Assembly: GCF_023499255.1 (NCBI RefSeq)
Contig: NZ_CP092183.1
Location: forward strand, 5,762,501 to 5,826,500
DNA: 64,000 nucleotides
DNA from: Couchioplanes caeruleus
GTDB taxonomy: Bacteria; Actinomycetota; Actinomycetes; Mycobacteriales; Micromonosporaceae
Direction: 5' to 3'
Shown: positions 53,731 to 61,980 of the stretch, piece by piece
Layout of the letters: every line of letters begins with the position of its first letter
Position numbering within the stretch: position 1 is the first letter of the stretch
The notes under the pieces: model-generated
Told to the model about the DNA's origin: nothing
Database searches by the model: none
What the model saw: only the letters and a program-made list of their open reading frames with translations
Translations under genes and position numbers: made by a program

Positions 53731-53744
53731 CCCGCCCAGGCGGG
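53731..53744 (+). terminator. Short GC hairpin after the glycolipid-binding gene
   Basis: CCCGC-CCAG-GCGGG, five perfect pairs, 33 nt after the stop. It is followed by TAGAGC and not by a U-run. Weak terminator candidate. Confidence 0.3.
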
Positions 53745-53826
53745 TAGAGCGCCACGGCCGCCCGGATGACGGTGGGTCCCCGCGACCGTACCGCTTCGAG
53801 GCTGCGGCCGCGGGTGACGCGGCAAC

Positions 53827-53858
53827 CGCGGCGGGCAGGGTGCGCTCTGCCCGCCGCG
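53827..53858. other. Perfect 12-bp inverted repeat / stem-loop upstream of the VKOR-like gene
   Basis: 53827-53838 and 53847-53858 are exact reverse complements with an 8-nt loop. It lies about 100 nt before the VKOR-like start and 129 nt after the previous gene. It may be a terminator, an operator, or a structured leader. The rest of the 260-nt gap shows no clear promoter; GGGTAG at 53742 lacks a GTTT partner. Confidence 0.5.
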
Positions 53859-53958
53859 ACCCGGCAGCCACCGACCGTCCGTCGCGCGTACCGGGCATCT
53901 CCGCCGGGGACGGCGGTCAACCGCATCGACATTCCGTAGCGGAATCGGAGGGCACACA

Positions 53959-54564
53959 GTGATGTCGCAGAACCGCCGGGCAGGCGCACCGGCATGGGCC
54001 GGCCGATCCGCCGCAGCAGCCGGACACAGGCATGCCACAGGTCCGCAGCCGTCGGGCGTGCCCACCGAGGTGACCCCGGTGCGCGTACGGCACAATCCGT
54101 CGGCCTGGCGGCGCCGCGCGGCGATCGCAGCTCTGGCCCTGGCGGGTTGCTGCGTGTCCCTCTACCTGGGCCTGTTCCAGCTCCACGCGATCGACGACGT
54201 CTGGGATCCCCTGTTCGGTACGGGCAGCGAGCGGGTCCTCACCTCGGCCTTGTCGCGGATGCTCCCGGTGCCCGACGCCCTGCTCGGTGCCGTGGCCTAC
54301 GCCGTCGAGGTGATCCTCGAGCTGGCCGGCGGACGCGACCGGTGGCGCAGCCGGCCCTTCTGGGTGTTCGCGACGGGAGTCGTGGCCGGTCTCCTCGCGC
54401 TGACCGGCATCGTCCTGGTCGTCAGCCAGCCGCTGCTGACCGGCACGTTCTGCACCCTCTGCCTGGTGTCCGCCGCGATCTCGATCACGGTCGCCGCGTT
54501 GATGGTGCCGGAGGTACGGGCCGCAGCCTTCGCCTATCGGCCTGCGCCTGACATCCGAGGCTGA
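53959..54564 (+). CDS. Vitamin K epoxide reductase (VKOR)-like membrane protein
   Basis: About 201 residues. A 45-residue disordered N-terminus, then four helices. The VKOR-like features are LPVPDALLGAVAYAVEVILEL (the P-N/D-xLLG segment) and the redox pair in GTFCTLCLVSAAIS (CxxC). The first-loop cysteine pair used by classical VKOR homologues to exchange electrons with a DsbA partner is missing: the loop reads DPLFGTGSERVLTSALS. So it may reduce quinone or act with another protein thiol in a different way. The start is GTG at 53959 or ATG at 53962, with GGAGGG upstream. Confidence 0.8.
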   Translation: MMSQNRRAGAPAWAGRSAAAAGHRHATGPQPSGVPTEVTPVRVRHNPSAWRRRAAIAALALAGCCVSLYLGLFQLHAIDDVWDPLFGTGSERVLTSALSRMLPVPDALLGAVAYAVEVILELAGGRDRWRSRPFWVFATGVVAGLLALTGIVLVVSQPLLTGTFCTLCLVSAAISITVAALMVPEVRAAAFAYRPAPDIRG

Positions 54565-54614
54565 GGCGCGCGCGAGGTCGCAGCCCACTTCCGGGCCGGC
54601 GATGCGGACGGGGG

Positions 54615-54648
54615 CGGAGCCGGCGCTCGGGGGAAGACGCCGGCCCCG
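54615..54648. terminator. Hairpin between convergent VKOR-like and STAS genes
   Basis: CGGAGCCGGCG pairs with CGCCGGCCCCG (10 pairs, one A/C mismatch) around a 12-nt loop, midway between two stop codons that face each other. A likely shared terminator. Confidence 0.5.
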
Positions 54649-54684
54649 CCGTACGAGGCGCACGCTGGTCGCGTGACCGGACGA

Positions 54685-55038
54685 TCAGCACGGGGCGACG
54701 GCGCCGGTCGACAGGTCGCTCAGCGCCCGGTCCCGGTCCGGATACACCGGGAAGGCCGTGTCGAGCATGGTCGCCGCGAGGGTCTGCCGCACCACCGGGC
54801 GCGGTGCGACGAGACACACCCGATGGCCGCGGCCGGCGGCGAGTTGCCGTGCCTCCACCAGAGCGCCCAGGCAGGTGCAGTCGATCAGTGTGACGTCGGT
54901 CAGGTCCACCAGCACGTCGGTGTTGCGTCGCACGGTGTCCGCCAGGCGGTCACGGAGCATCTCCACCGACTCGGCGTCAACGTCGCCGTGCAGCTCCACG
55001 AACCTCACCGCGGGGCCGCCGGAACAGTCCTGCCCCAT
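54685..55038 (-). CDS. STAS domain protein, anti-anti-sigma factor type
   Basis: 117 residues, a single STAS domain: VRFVELHGDVDAESVEMLRDRLADTV, then TDVLVDLTDVTLIDCTCLGALVEAR and HRVCLVAPRPVVRQTL. The phosphorylation loop DSSGLG reads DCTCLG, leaving a Thr as the only possible acceptor and adding two cysteines, which could allow redox control. Such a protein would bind an anti-sigma kinase and free a SigB/F-type sigma factor. ATG start with GAGGGGAA about 10 nt upstream; a GTCAT tandem repeat lies at 55159. Confidence 0.83.
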   Translation of the reverse strand: MGQDCSGGPAVRFVELHGDVDAESVEMLRDRLADTVRRNTDVLVDLTDVTLIDCTCLGALVEARQLAAGRGHRVCLVAPRPVVRQTLAATMLDTAFPVYPDRDRALSDLSTGAVAPC

Positions 55039-55158
55039 GTGTTCTCACTTCCCCTCGTCTGCGGGGTCGCCGTCGCGTCCCACCATGACGTACCGGCATG
55101 GCAGGGCTGCCACACCGCCATGACGAAGTCGTGAAAGTCGCCGGCTCAGCGCCCACTC

Positions 55159-55174
55159 GTCATGAACCTGTCAT
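55159..55174. promoter_or_regulatory. GTCAT-N6-GTCAT direct repeat
   Basis: Half-sites at 55159 and 55170, 11 nt apart, about 120 nt upstream of the leftward STAS gene; a related pair on the other strand (TTCAC-N6-GTCAT) lies near 55120-55138. Same spacing as the sites at 15032, 50734, 50780 and 59447. Confidence 0.38.
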
Positions 55175-55239
55175 GGATTCGTGTGCGAAGCGCACCGGCG
55201 GCAGCGCAGGCTCGTGGGGTGCCTGGTTCTGTTTCCAGC

Positions 55240-55680
55240 TCAGCGCGGCGGGATGCCCGACGGCGTCCGTACGGGCGAGCCTGGCGCCATCACGATGATC
55301 TGCTCGCCTTCGAACGGCGCGTACGCCTGCCGGTCGGACAGCTCGTACTGCCCGCGGTATGCCTCGTAGGAGAACACCTGCACGTTGCCGTCGAAGGTCA
55401 ACGTCTGACCTTTGGCCAGGTCCCTTGCGGTCCTGCTGAGCACGAGCACCGACAGGTCACCGGACCCGTCGGTCGCCATGACGAACGACTCCGTGGTGAG
55501 GATTCTGATGATCTTTCCTGAGACCGTGACGGTCCGGCCGATGACGTCACGCTCACCGAGCTGCGCCGCGGGCCGCGCCGGCGGCTCGGCGCGGGACTCG
55601 GCGTGGCATCCCGTCATGGTCACCTGCAGCGCGACGGCGCATGCCGCCAGCCTGATCCACGTGGCGGTTGGTGTGGGCAT
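55240..55680 (-). CDS. Putative lipoprotein with an OB-fold-like domain, paralogue of the 15.2-kb gene
   Basis: 146 residues. The signal ends in VTMTGC (Cys 25). The mature part has IGRTVTVSGKIIRILTTESF, LSVLVLSRTA and QTLTFDGNVQVFSYEAY, in the order seen in the lipoprotein at 15215-15679. GGGGGGAAC precedes the ATG. It is divergent from the ANTAR protein gene. Function unknown; the fold suggests a ligand-binding or membrane-surface role. Confidence 0.75.
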   Translation of the reverse strand: MPTPTATWIRLAACAVALQVTMTGCHAESRAEPPARPAAQLGERDVIGRTVTVSGKIIRILTTESFVMATDGSGDLSVLVLSRTARDLAKGQTLTFDGNVQVFSYEAYRGQYELSDRQAYAPFEGEQIIVMAPGSPVRTPSGIPPR

Positions 55681-55836
55681 CGTTCCCCCCGTTCGTCGGC
55701 GCTGTGTGCCGATCCGTTCGACGGCGCCGCTCTTCCCGTTCGCCGCGTCCCGACACGGTCACGCGGCCGCTTCCTCGCGACGTCCCGCGAGCCCGGCGTC
55801 GGCGTCGGCGTCGTGGCACGGGTGAAGGGAGCGCAC

Positions 55837-57474
55837 ATGCAGCGTCGGGCTGAGCACGATCGGCTGGCGGCCACGGTGCAGCGGCTGCAGGCGGAGGTGG
55901 ACGGCCTCCGGCGGTCCCAGCGCCACCGCGCCGTCATCGAGCAGGCCAAAGGCCTGCTGGTGGGCAGGCTCGGATGCACCCCCGACGAGGCGTTCACGCA
56001 CCTGTCGCACATCTCGCAACAGAGCCACCTGAAGGTGGCCGAAGTTGCGGCCGGCCTGCTGGGCATCGCCGCGCCGATGCCCGAGCCCTCCGCCCTCGGC
56101 GCCGAGGGTGACGGCTTCCGCCCGGAACGGTACGTGACACCGGCCTCGGAGGCGGCAGCCGCGGACCGCGACGGAGCGGCACCCGTGGTGTCCCTGCTCC
56201 CGGAGGAGATCACCGCTCGTTACCACCTCGCCTGCGCAGCCCTCTCGTCCGTGGACGACGCCGCGACGCTGGCGGAGGTCGCCTGGTCCGAAGGTCTGCG
56301 CCATCTCGGCGTGGCGGCGGTGCTCATCGCGGTGCTCGAACCCGACGGCGCCGTCCGCCTCGTCAGCACACACGGTGTGCCGAAGGTCCTGGCCAGCGCC
56401 TGGCAGCGGGTACCCGGCACCCTCAAGGTCGCCTTCCTGCAGGCCGTGGTCAACGGCCGGCCGCTGTGGATCGACGGCAAGGGCGCCGCCGAGCTGGGCT
56501 ACGAACTCCTCGTGGACGGCGGCGTGCGAGCCTGCATCCCGCTGCGCGACCGCGGGCGCGCCTTCGGCGTCGCATCGATCATCTGGCCCACCGACGACCT
56601 GCCCGAGCCCGGTATGCGCGCGTACGTCAGTGCGATCGCCGAGGCTTGCGGGCGCCGGCTGTCGCAGTTGCTACGGGATCCGCACGGCGCGCCGGTCGCC
56701 TCGCCCGCCGCGCACTGGGTGGAGGCCGTCCTGGAGACCCTGCCGGGCTCCTTCGCCCTGCTCGCGCCGGTGCGCGACGACACCGGGCAGATCATCGACT
56801 TCCGGTTCGACCGGTGCAGCCCGGAAGCCACGGACGCCGGCGGACGCCTCGCCGACGATTTCTGCGGGCGCCGGGTGCTCGACCTCTACCCACACGTCGT
56901 CGGCGTCGGCGTCTTCGACGGGTACCTGCAGGCCCTGTGCACCGGCCGCCCCTTCCAGCTGCCACCCACGCCGATGTCGGTCCGGACGCCGGACGGCGAA
57001 CGGCTGGTGGTCATGAGCATGCGCGCGGCCCGGTTCGGCGACGGCGTCCTCGTGCACTGGCAGTATCACGACGCCGAACGACGGCTCAGGTCACACCTGG
57101 ACCGGGTGCAGCGGGCGGCCGGCGCCGGGTGGATGGAGTGGGACCTGACCAGCGGCCAGGTCACGTGGTCACAGGCGGCGTACCGGATCCTGCAGCGCGA
57201 CCCCGGCCACGGGGCGATCAAGCTGGCGTCGCTCCCCCGCTACGTCGCGGCCGACGACGCCGCGGCGCTCAGCGCCGCCGTTCAGCGCCTGACCCGGGCC
57301 CGGCAACCCCTGGACTGCACCGTACGCCTGCAGCGCGGCGGAACACCGTCCGTGGTTCGCCTGGTCGCCGATCCGGTGGTGGCTGATTCGGGACGGGTCG
57401 TGGCGGTGCACGGTGCCGTGCACCTCGTCAGCGGTGACCGCGGGGCTCAGGCGGGAGCGAGGAGGCTCGCGTAG
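55837..57474 (+). CDS. ANTAR-GAF-PAS regulatory protein
   Basis: 545 residues from the ATG at 55837 (AAGGGAG upstream; the frame is open further). Residues 5-35 are coiled coil (LAATVQRLQAEVDGLRRSQ). An ANTAR RNA-binding domain follows at about 30-80: VIEQAKGLLVGRLGCTPDEAFTHLSHISQQSHLKVAEVAAGLL, with the conserved A-K/G and A motif. Then a GAF domain (about 130-280) and two PAS-like domains (about 290-420 and 420-530). ANTAR proteins bind paired hairpins in mRNA leaders and prevent termination; the sensor domains would control it. Here ANTAR is N-terminal, whereas it is usually at the C-terminus. It overlaps the convergent lipoprotein gene by 28 nt. Confidence 0.83.
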   Translation: MQRRAEHDRLAATVQRLQAEVDGLRRSQRHRAVIEQAKGLLVGRLGCTPDEAFTHLSHISQQSHLKVAEVAAGLLGIAAPMPEPSALGAEGDGFRPERYVTPASEAAAADRDGAAPVVSLLPEEITARYHLACAALSSVDDAATLAEVAWSEGLRHLGVAAVLIAVLEPDGAVRLVSTHGVPKVLASAWQRVPGTLKVAFLQAVVNGRPLWIDGKGAAELGYELLVDGGVRACIPLRDRGRAFGVASIIWPTDDLPEPGMRAYVSAIAEACGRRLSQLLRDPHGAPVASPAAHWVEAVLETLPGSFALLAPVRDDTGQIIDFRFDRCSPEATDAGGRLADDFCGRRVLDLYPHVVGVGVFDGYLQALCTGRPFQLPPTPMSVRTPDGERLVVMSMRAARFGDGVLVHWQYHDAERRLRSHLDRVQRAAGAGWMEWDLTSGQVTWSQAAYRILQRDPGHGAIKLASLPRYVAADDAAALSAAVQRLTRARQPLDCTVRLQRGGTPSVVRLVADPVVADSGRVVAVHGAVHLVSGDRGAQAGARRLA

Positions 57475-58019
57475 TCACCGATGCGCAGCGGTTCCCGGGA
57501 CAGCGAACCGTCGCCGCGAGGCACCCCGAGGGCCTCACCGTCGCGGGTGAACACCACCGAGTTGACGTCCTCCCGGGACGTCAGCGTGCAGACGATCTGG
57601 GCGTACGCGATGGTTTCGTCGCTGCGGGCGCCCTCCTCGTTGTCGGCGACCTCCACCCGCGCCTCGGTGCTGCCGGCCGGCACGCCGACCTTCAGCGTCG
57701 TCGTGGCAAGCGCCGTCGTCAGGCCACCGGCGCGTTCGGCCTCGGTGGGGCCGGCCACCAGCGCCTCGACGTGATGCTGCAAGCTCGGTGGCGCGCTGAC
57801 CCGGCGTACCGTCTGCACGAGGCGACCGTCGCGCACGAGACAGAGCACCTCGGTGACCTCCCCCGGCGGTTCCGTGCCGGCCGTCGTCGCCGTACGGCTG
57901 GTCAGCGGGTTCCGGGGCAGGTCGGCCTGGCGCGGCTCGTCCTCGGCCGGCAGGCCGCAGGCGGCGCTGAGCAGGCAGATCAGCAGGCCGGCGGTGAGCC
58001 GGCCGACGCGGCTTGTCAT
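57447..58019 (-). CDS. GerMN domain lipoprotein
   Basis: 190 residues. Lipobox LLSAAC (Cys 21), a Pro/Thr-rich linker, then a GerMN-type domain: TEVLCLVRDGRLVQTVRRV, SLQHHVEALVAGPTEAERAGGLTTAL, RVEVADNEEGA and IVCTLTSREDVNSVVFTRDGEALGVP. The ATG overlaps the histidine kinase stop (ATGA), an arrangement like mtrB-lpqB, where the lipoprotein modulates the kinase. The 3' end overlaps the ANTAR gene by 28 nt. Confidence 0.82.
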   Translation of the reverse strand: MTSRVGRLTAGLLICLLSAACGLPAEDEPRQADLPRNPLTSRTATTAGTEPPGEVTEVLCLVRDGRLVQTVRRVSAPPSLQHHVEALVAGPTEAERAGGLTTALATTTLKVGVPAGSTEARVEVADNEEGARSDETIAYAQIVCTLTSREDVNSVVFTRDGEALGVPRGDGSLSREPLRIGDYASLLAPA

Positions 58020-59353
58020 GGCAACTCCATCCGGAACCGGGCGCCGCCGCCGGGGCGGTCGCCGACGCTGACCACGCCGCCGTGGGCGGCGGCGTGCTGC
58101 GCCACGATGGACAGGCCCAGCCCGGTGCCGTCGTCGCCGCCGCGCGCGTTCGCCGCCGGGCCGCGGACGAACCGGTCGAATATCACCGTACGGTCATCCT
58201 GCGCCACGCCGGGACCCTCGTCGTCGACCTCGATGACCTGACTGTCGCCGGCGCGGCCGAGACGAACGGCCACGGGCCCACCGCCGTAGCGGACCGCGTT
58301 GTCGAGAAGGTTCCCCAGGGCCTGCTCCACCCGGCGGCGGTCCACCGACCAGACCTCGGGGGTGCCGGGCAGCACCTCGAGCAGCTCCTCGGACAGGCCG
58401 CGGCTGCGGCAGGCACGCCCGACCAGCTGGCGCATGTCGGTGGGCTCCCGATGCGCGGGCTGGTCGCTGCGAGCCAGCTCGAGCAGGTCGTCGACCAGAT
58501 CCTGGAAACGGTTGATCTCGTCGGTGATCAGGCCGATGGCCGCGGCCGCCTTCGGATCGAGTCCGTCGCGGCGCCGATCGACCACACTCGCGGCGGCGGA
58601 CAGCGTCTGCAGCGGTGAGCGCAGCTCGTGACTCACGTCGGCGGCGAAGCGCCGGTCGCGTTGCAGGCGCCGGGAGAGCTCGTCCGCCATGTGATTGAAC
58701 GAGATCGACAGCTGCGCCAGGTCCGGCTCGGTGTCCGGGTCGAGACGGGTCTCGAGGTCACCGTCGGCGATGTTGCGGGCCGCGGCGGCCACGGCGGTCA
58801 GCGGACGCAGCGCGTGCCGGGTGACGTAGAAGCCGACGGCCGCACCGGCGCCGGCGACCATGATCGCGACCGCGGTCAGCACGAGCGCGAGAAGTTGCAG
58901 CGTGCGGTCCAGCTCGGTGAGGGCCACCACCTCGTAGAAGACACCCGAGGAGAGCGGGATCCCGATGACCAGCGCCGCCTGACCATCCTGACGGATCCGC
59001 TGGACCCCCGCCTCACCCTGACTTGTCATCTCCTGCAGGTGCGCAGGCACGGCGGCGCCGGCCGACGCATCCGCGCCGCGCGAATACCACTGCCCGTCGC
59101 GATACAGCAGCACATACCGGTCCCCGCCCGTGTCGAGCGAGCGCAGCACCTCGCCCACGTCCGAGGAACGGCTCGGCAGCCCGGCGTCGACGTTGGCGGC
59201 GTCGAAATATGTGACGCGGACGGCCGTCCGTTCCCGTTCCTGGATCAGCGTGCTGCGGGCGAGCTCGTACGAGACCATCGAGACACAGCCCGACAACACC
59301 AGCGCCCCCACGGCGAAGGCAGCGCTGACCCGCGTCCGCAGTCCGATCTTCAC
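58016..59353 (-). CDS. Sensor histidine kinase (HAMP, HisKA, HATPase)
   Basis: 445 residues. Two membrane helices (about 8-28 and 150-175) enclose an extracellular sensor domain of 120 residues. HAMP domain follows, then the phosphoacceptor box FAADVSHELRSPLQTL (His near 240), N box ALGNLLDNAVRYG, G1 EVDDEGPGV and G2 GDDGTGLGLSIV. It has a likeness to MtrB in domain layout and in the following GerMN lipoprotein, but no response regulator gene is next to it. GTG start without a strong ribosome site. A GTCA(C/T) tandem site lies 90 nt upstream. Confidence 0.9.
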   Translation of the reverse strand: MKIGLRTRVSAAFAVGALVLSGCVSMVSYELARSTLIQERERTAVRVTYFDAANVDAGLPSRSSDVGEVLRSLDTGGDRYVLLYRDGQWYSRGADASAGAAVPAHLQEMTSQGEAGVQRIRQDGQAALVIGIPLSSGVFYEVVALTELDRTLQLLALVLTAVAIMVAGAGAAVGFYVTRHALRPLTAVAAAARNIADGDLETRLDPDTEPDLAQLSISFNHMADELSRRLQRDRRFAADVSHELRSPLQTLSAAASVVDRRRDGLDPKAAAAIGLITDEINRFQDLVDDLLELARSDQPAHREPTDMRQLVGRACRSRGLSEELLEVLPGTPEVWSVDRRRVEQALGNLLDNAVRYGGGPVAVRLGRAGDSQVIEVDDEGPGVAQDDRTVIFDRFVRGPAANARGGDDGTGLGLSIVAQHAAAHGGVVSVGDRPGGGARFRMELP

Positions 59354-59442
59354 CGCTGCGGCCCGCAGCTCAGCAGCACGCCCATACCCGCATGATGCCT
59401 CGCACGTCCCCGGCCCACACGTGCTCCGCCCCTGGCCGCGGG

Positions 59443-59467
59443 GTTTGTCACCGGACTGTCATACCGC
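59443..59467. promoter_or_regulatory. GTCAC-N6-GTCAT direct repeat in the 25-nt block also found at 50776
   Basis: Identical over 25 nt to 50776-50800. Half-sites at 59447 and 59458. It lies between the histidine kinase start (59353) and the end of the small membrane protein gene (59549), in the reverse orientation relative to the kinase, so autoregulation of the kinase operon is possible. Confidence 0.45.
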
Positions 59468-59548
59468 GGGCCGGCACGACGGCGACGCTGCCGGCATCGC
59501 CGCCGCCACCCGCGACCGAGCCGCCGCCATGCCGGTTCCCGAGCGCTG

Positions 59549-59713
59549 CTACAGCCTCCGGCGGAGCTTGCGCCCCTCCATCACGCCCATGACCACCGCG
59601 ACGACGAGCGCGATCAGGCCCAGGATGAGCAACCACTTGACGGCCTTGATGAACAGTCCGAGCAGGATGAGAACAACCGCCACGACACCGACGGTCCACA
59701 ACAGGGCACGCAT
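59549..59713 (-). CDS. Small hydrophobic membrane protein
   Basis: 54 residues, two helices (ALLWTVGVVAVVLILLGLFI; WLLILGLIALVVAVVMGV) and a basic end EGRKLRRRL. ATG at 59713 with GGAGACTCGT before it; an in-frame start 12 codons upstream is weaker. The pattern is common in actinobacteria (LPXTG-free, DUF-type hydrophobic mini-proteins), and no function is known. Confidence 0.62.
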   Translation of the reverse strand: MRALLWTVGVVAVVLILLGLFIKAVKWLLILGLIALVVAVVMGVMEGRKLRRRL

Positions 59714-59880
59714 ACGAGTCTCCGTTCGCTCGGGGCGCGGGCTGGGCACCGGCCCTCATCGCCGCCTCTTACCCCGGCGGCGTCAGCCTGATTCGGCCGC
59801 CGGGCCGTCCGACGTATCGCAGCAGTTGCCGAAGGTCCCCAGCAGGACGGCTGGTCCCACCATGAGGCAGGCTGAGGGGC

Positions 59881-61353
59881 GTGACCGACTACGCGTACTC
59901 GACCGCGGCCGAACTGGCCGCGGCGATGGATGCCGGCGAAGTGTCCGCGGTCGAGCTCGCCATGGCCATGATCGCGCGGATCGAACGGCTCGACGGCGAC
60001 ATCAACGCGATCTGCGTGCCCGACTTCGACCGGGCCCTCGCGGCGGCGGGTGAGGCCGATGCGGCACGGTCCCGGGGCGAGGCCGGGCCCGTGCTCGGCG
60101 TACCGATGACCGTCAAGGACTCGATCGACGTCGCAGGATTGCCCACCACCTGGGGTTTCCCGCGGTTCAAGGACCACGTCGCGACCTCCGACGCGGTCGC
60201 GGTCGCCCGGCTCAGGGCGGCCGGTGCGGTGATCCTCGGCAAGACGACTGTGCCGCTCGCGCTCGGCGAGTTCCAGTCCTTCAACGCGATCCACGGCACC
60301 ACGAACAATCCGTGGGACCTCGGGCGTACACCGGGTGGCTCGTCCGGCGGCTCGGCCGCCGCCCTCGCCGCCGGCTTCGGCGCCCTGTCGATGGGTTCGG
60401 ACATCGGCGGCTCGCTGCGCGTGCCGGCGCACTTCTGCGGGGTGTACGCGCACAAGCCCTCGATCGGCCTGCTCCCGTTGCGCGGGCACACGTTCCCGGG
60501 CGCCCGGCCACTACCCGAGTTCGGCGGTGACCTGGGCGTCATCGGACCGATGGCCCGCGGCGCGGCCGACCTCGAGATGATGGTCCGCCTGCTCTGCGAC
60601 CCCGACGAGGCCGGCCCCGGCATCGCCTACCGGACCGCATTGCGCCCCGCCCGGCACGACCACCTGGGCGCGTTCCGGGTCCTGATCCTGGAGTCGCATC
60701 CGCTCGTGCCGGTCTCGTCCGAGGTACGCGCCGCGATCGACGACCTCGCCACGCGGCTGGCGGCGTCCGGGGTGACGGTCCGGCGGCACAGCCCGCACCT
60801 GCCCGATCTGGCCGCCGGCGCCCGCTGCTACATGCGCCTGCTCCAGTCGGCCGTCGCGGCGGGCTTTCCGCCCGCTGTCTACGCGGCCGGCGTCGAGGCC
60901 GCGGCGGCACTCGACCCGTCCGACGTGTCACTGGTCGCCGAACGGGCCCGGGGTGTGGTCCTGAGCCATCGCGACTGGGTCGCGGCCGACGCCGTCCGCG
61001 CCGCCCAGCGGGCCCGGTGGGCCGAGCTGTTCACAGAGGTCGACATCGTGGTCGCGCCGGTGTTCTCGACCCCGGCCTTCCCGCACGACCACAGCGAGCC
61101 GATGACGAAGCGTGTCATCCCGATCGACGGGGAAGAGCACGACTACCTGGACCAGTCGGCGTGGGGCGGCATCGCGACGGCACCCGGCCTCCCCTCGACC
61201 GCCGTGCCGGTCACCCGCTCGGCGCAGGGGCTGCCCATCGGCGTGCAGCTGATCGGCCCGCTCCTCGAGGACCACACGCCGATCCGCTTCGCCGCGCTGC
61301 TCGAGCGCGAGTTCGGCGGCTTCACCCCACCCCCGCTCGGCGCGTCCGCGTAG
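59881..61353 (+). CDS. Amidase signature family protein
   Basis: 490 residues. Ser-cisSer-Lys triad visible: the Lys in MTVKDSID, the cis-Ser in TPGGSSGGSAAALAAG and the nucleophile Ser in MGSDIGGSLRVPA. The remaining domain is typical of amidase signature enzymes, which hydrolyse amides. It is not GatA: there is no gatB or gatC nearby. GTG start after GAGGGGC. Substrate unknown. Confidence 0.9.
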   Translation: MTDYAYSTAAELAAAMDAGEVSAVELAMAMIARIERLDGDINAICVPDFDRALAAAGEADAARSRGEAGPVLGVPMTVKDSIDVAGLPTTWGFPRFKDHVATSDAVAVARLRAAGAVILGKTTVPLALGEFQSFNAIHGTTNNPWDLGRTPGGSSGGSAAALAAGFGALSMGSDIGGSLRVPAHFCGVYAHKPSIGLLPLRGHTFPGARPLPEFGGDLGVIGPMARGAADLEMMVRLLCDPDEAGPGIAYRTALRPARHDHLGAFRVLILESHPLVPVSSEVRAAIDDLATRLAASGVTVRRHSPHLPDLAAGARCYMRLLQSAVAAGFPPAVYAAGVEAAAALDPSDVSLVAERARGVVLSHRDWVAADAVRAAQRARWAELFTEVDIVVAPVFSTPAFPHDHSEPMTKRVIPIDGEEHDYLDQSAWGGIATAPGLPSTAVPVTRSAQGLPIGVQLIGPLLEDHTPIRFAALLEREFGGFTPPPLGASA

Positions 61354-61500
61354 ACGGCGCCGTGTCTTCGTCCGCCGAGCCACCACCGCTGCGGCCCGCG
61401 GGCGCATACGGCTCCCGCAATTCCGCGCCGGAGTGAGGTGGCCGGCTTCACCCGCGACTGGGCCCCACCGCGCCGGCGCGGGCGGCCGCCGGTCGGGTCC

Positions 61501-61944
61501 TCATGCCGGCTCCCCCACTCGGCCGGCGCGCTCGGTCTCGAAGGCCTTGCGGCCCGCATCAGCCACCCGATGGTCCTCGTCGACGGTGCCGGCGCTGACG
61601 CCTACGCCGCCCGCGATCGTCCCGTCGGGCCGTCTGAGCAGGACGCCGCCGCCGAAGACGACGAGCCGGCCGCCGGTGGTGGCCTCGATGCCGTACAGCG
61701 CCGCGCCCGGTTGGACCAGCGGTACGAGGTCCTTGGTGTCCATCTGGAAGTAGACGGCGGTCAGGGCCTTGCGCTGCGAGATGTCGGCCCCGATCAGCTT
61801 GGTGTCGTCCATCGCGGCGAAGGCGACCAGGTTCGCGCCGTCGTCCACGACCGCGATGTTCATGGGCTGCCCGATGGCGACGGCCTCGGCCTTGCACGCC
61901 TCGACGACGGCCTCGGCCTGCTTGAGGGTGATGTTGCGCGGCAC
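61501..61944 (-). CDS. GlcG/HbpS (DUF336) family protein
   Basis: 147 residues. Family pattern ITLKQAEAVVEACKAEAVAIG, MNIAVVDDGANLVAFAAMDDTKL, ISQRKALTAVYFQMDTKDL and the Gly-rich loop GGRLVVFGGGVLL...GGVGVSAGT. Members include HbpS, which binds haem, and GlcG proteins found in glycolate and diol utilisation operons. GTG start after GGGAGGAACC, 36 nt behind dhaK, so it is the last gene of that operon; a small-molecule binding role in ketose or diol catabolism is plausible. Confidence 0.85.
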   Translation of the reverse strand: MPRNITLKQAEAVVEACKAEAVAIGQPMNIAVVDDGANLVAFAAMDDTKLIGADISQRKALTAVYFQMDTKDLVPLVQPGAALYGIEATTGGRLVVFGGGVLLRRPDGTIAGGVGVSAGTVDEDHRVADAGRKAFETERAGRVGEPA

Positions 61945-61980
61945 GGTTCCTCCCAGGGGTGCGTGGCGGCCCGCCGATCG

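Noticed and set aside
53742..53747. GGGTAG upstream of the VKOR-like gene as a SigB/F promoter
   Set aside because: No GTTT at 15-17 nt; the nearest is GTGA. It is also part of a small hairpin and more than 200 nt from the start codon.
55227..55251. GTTT-N15-GGGATG on the plus strand
   Set aside because: It lies at the 3' end of a leftward gene, with no rightward gene in reach, and the -10 part is not a good match.
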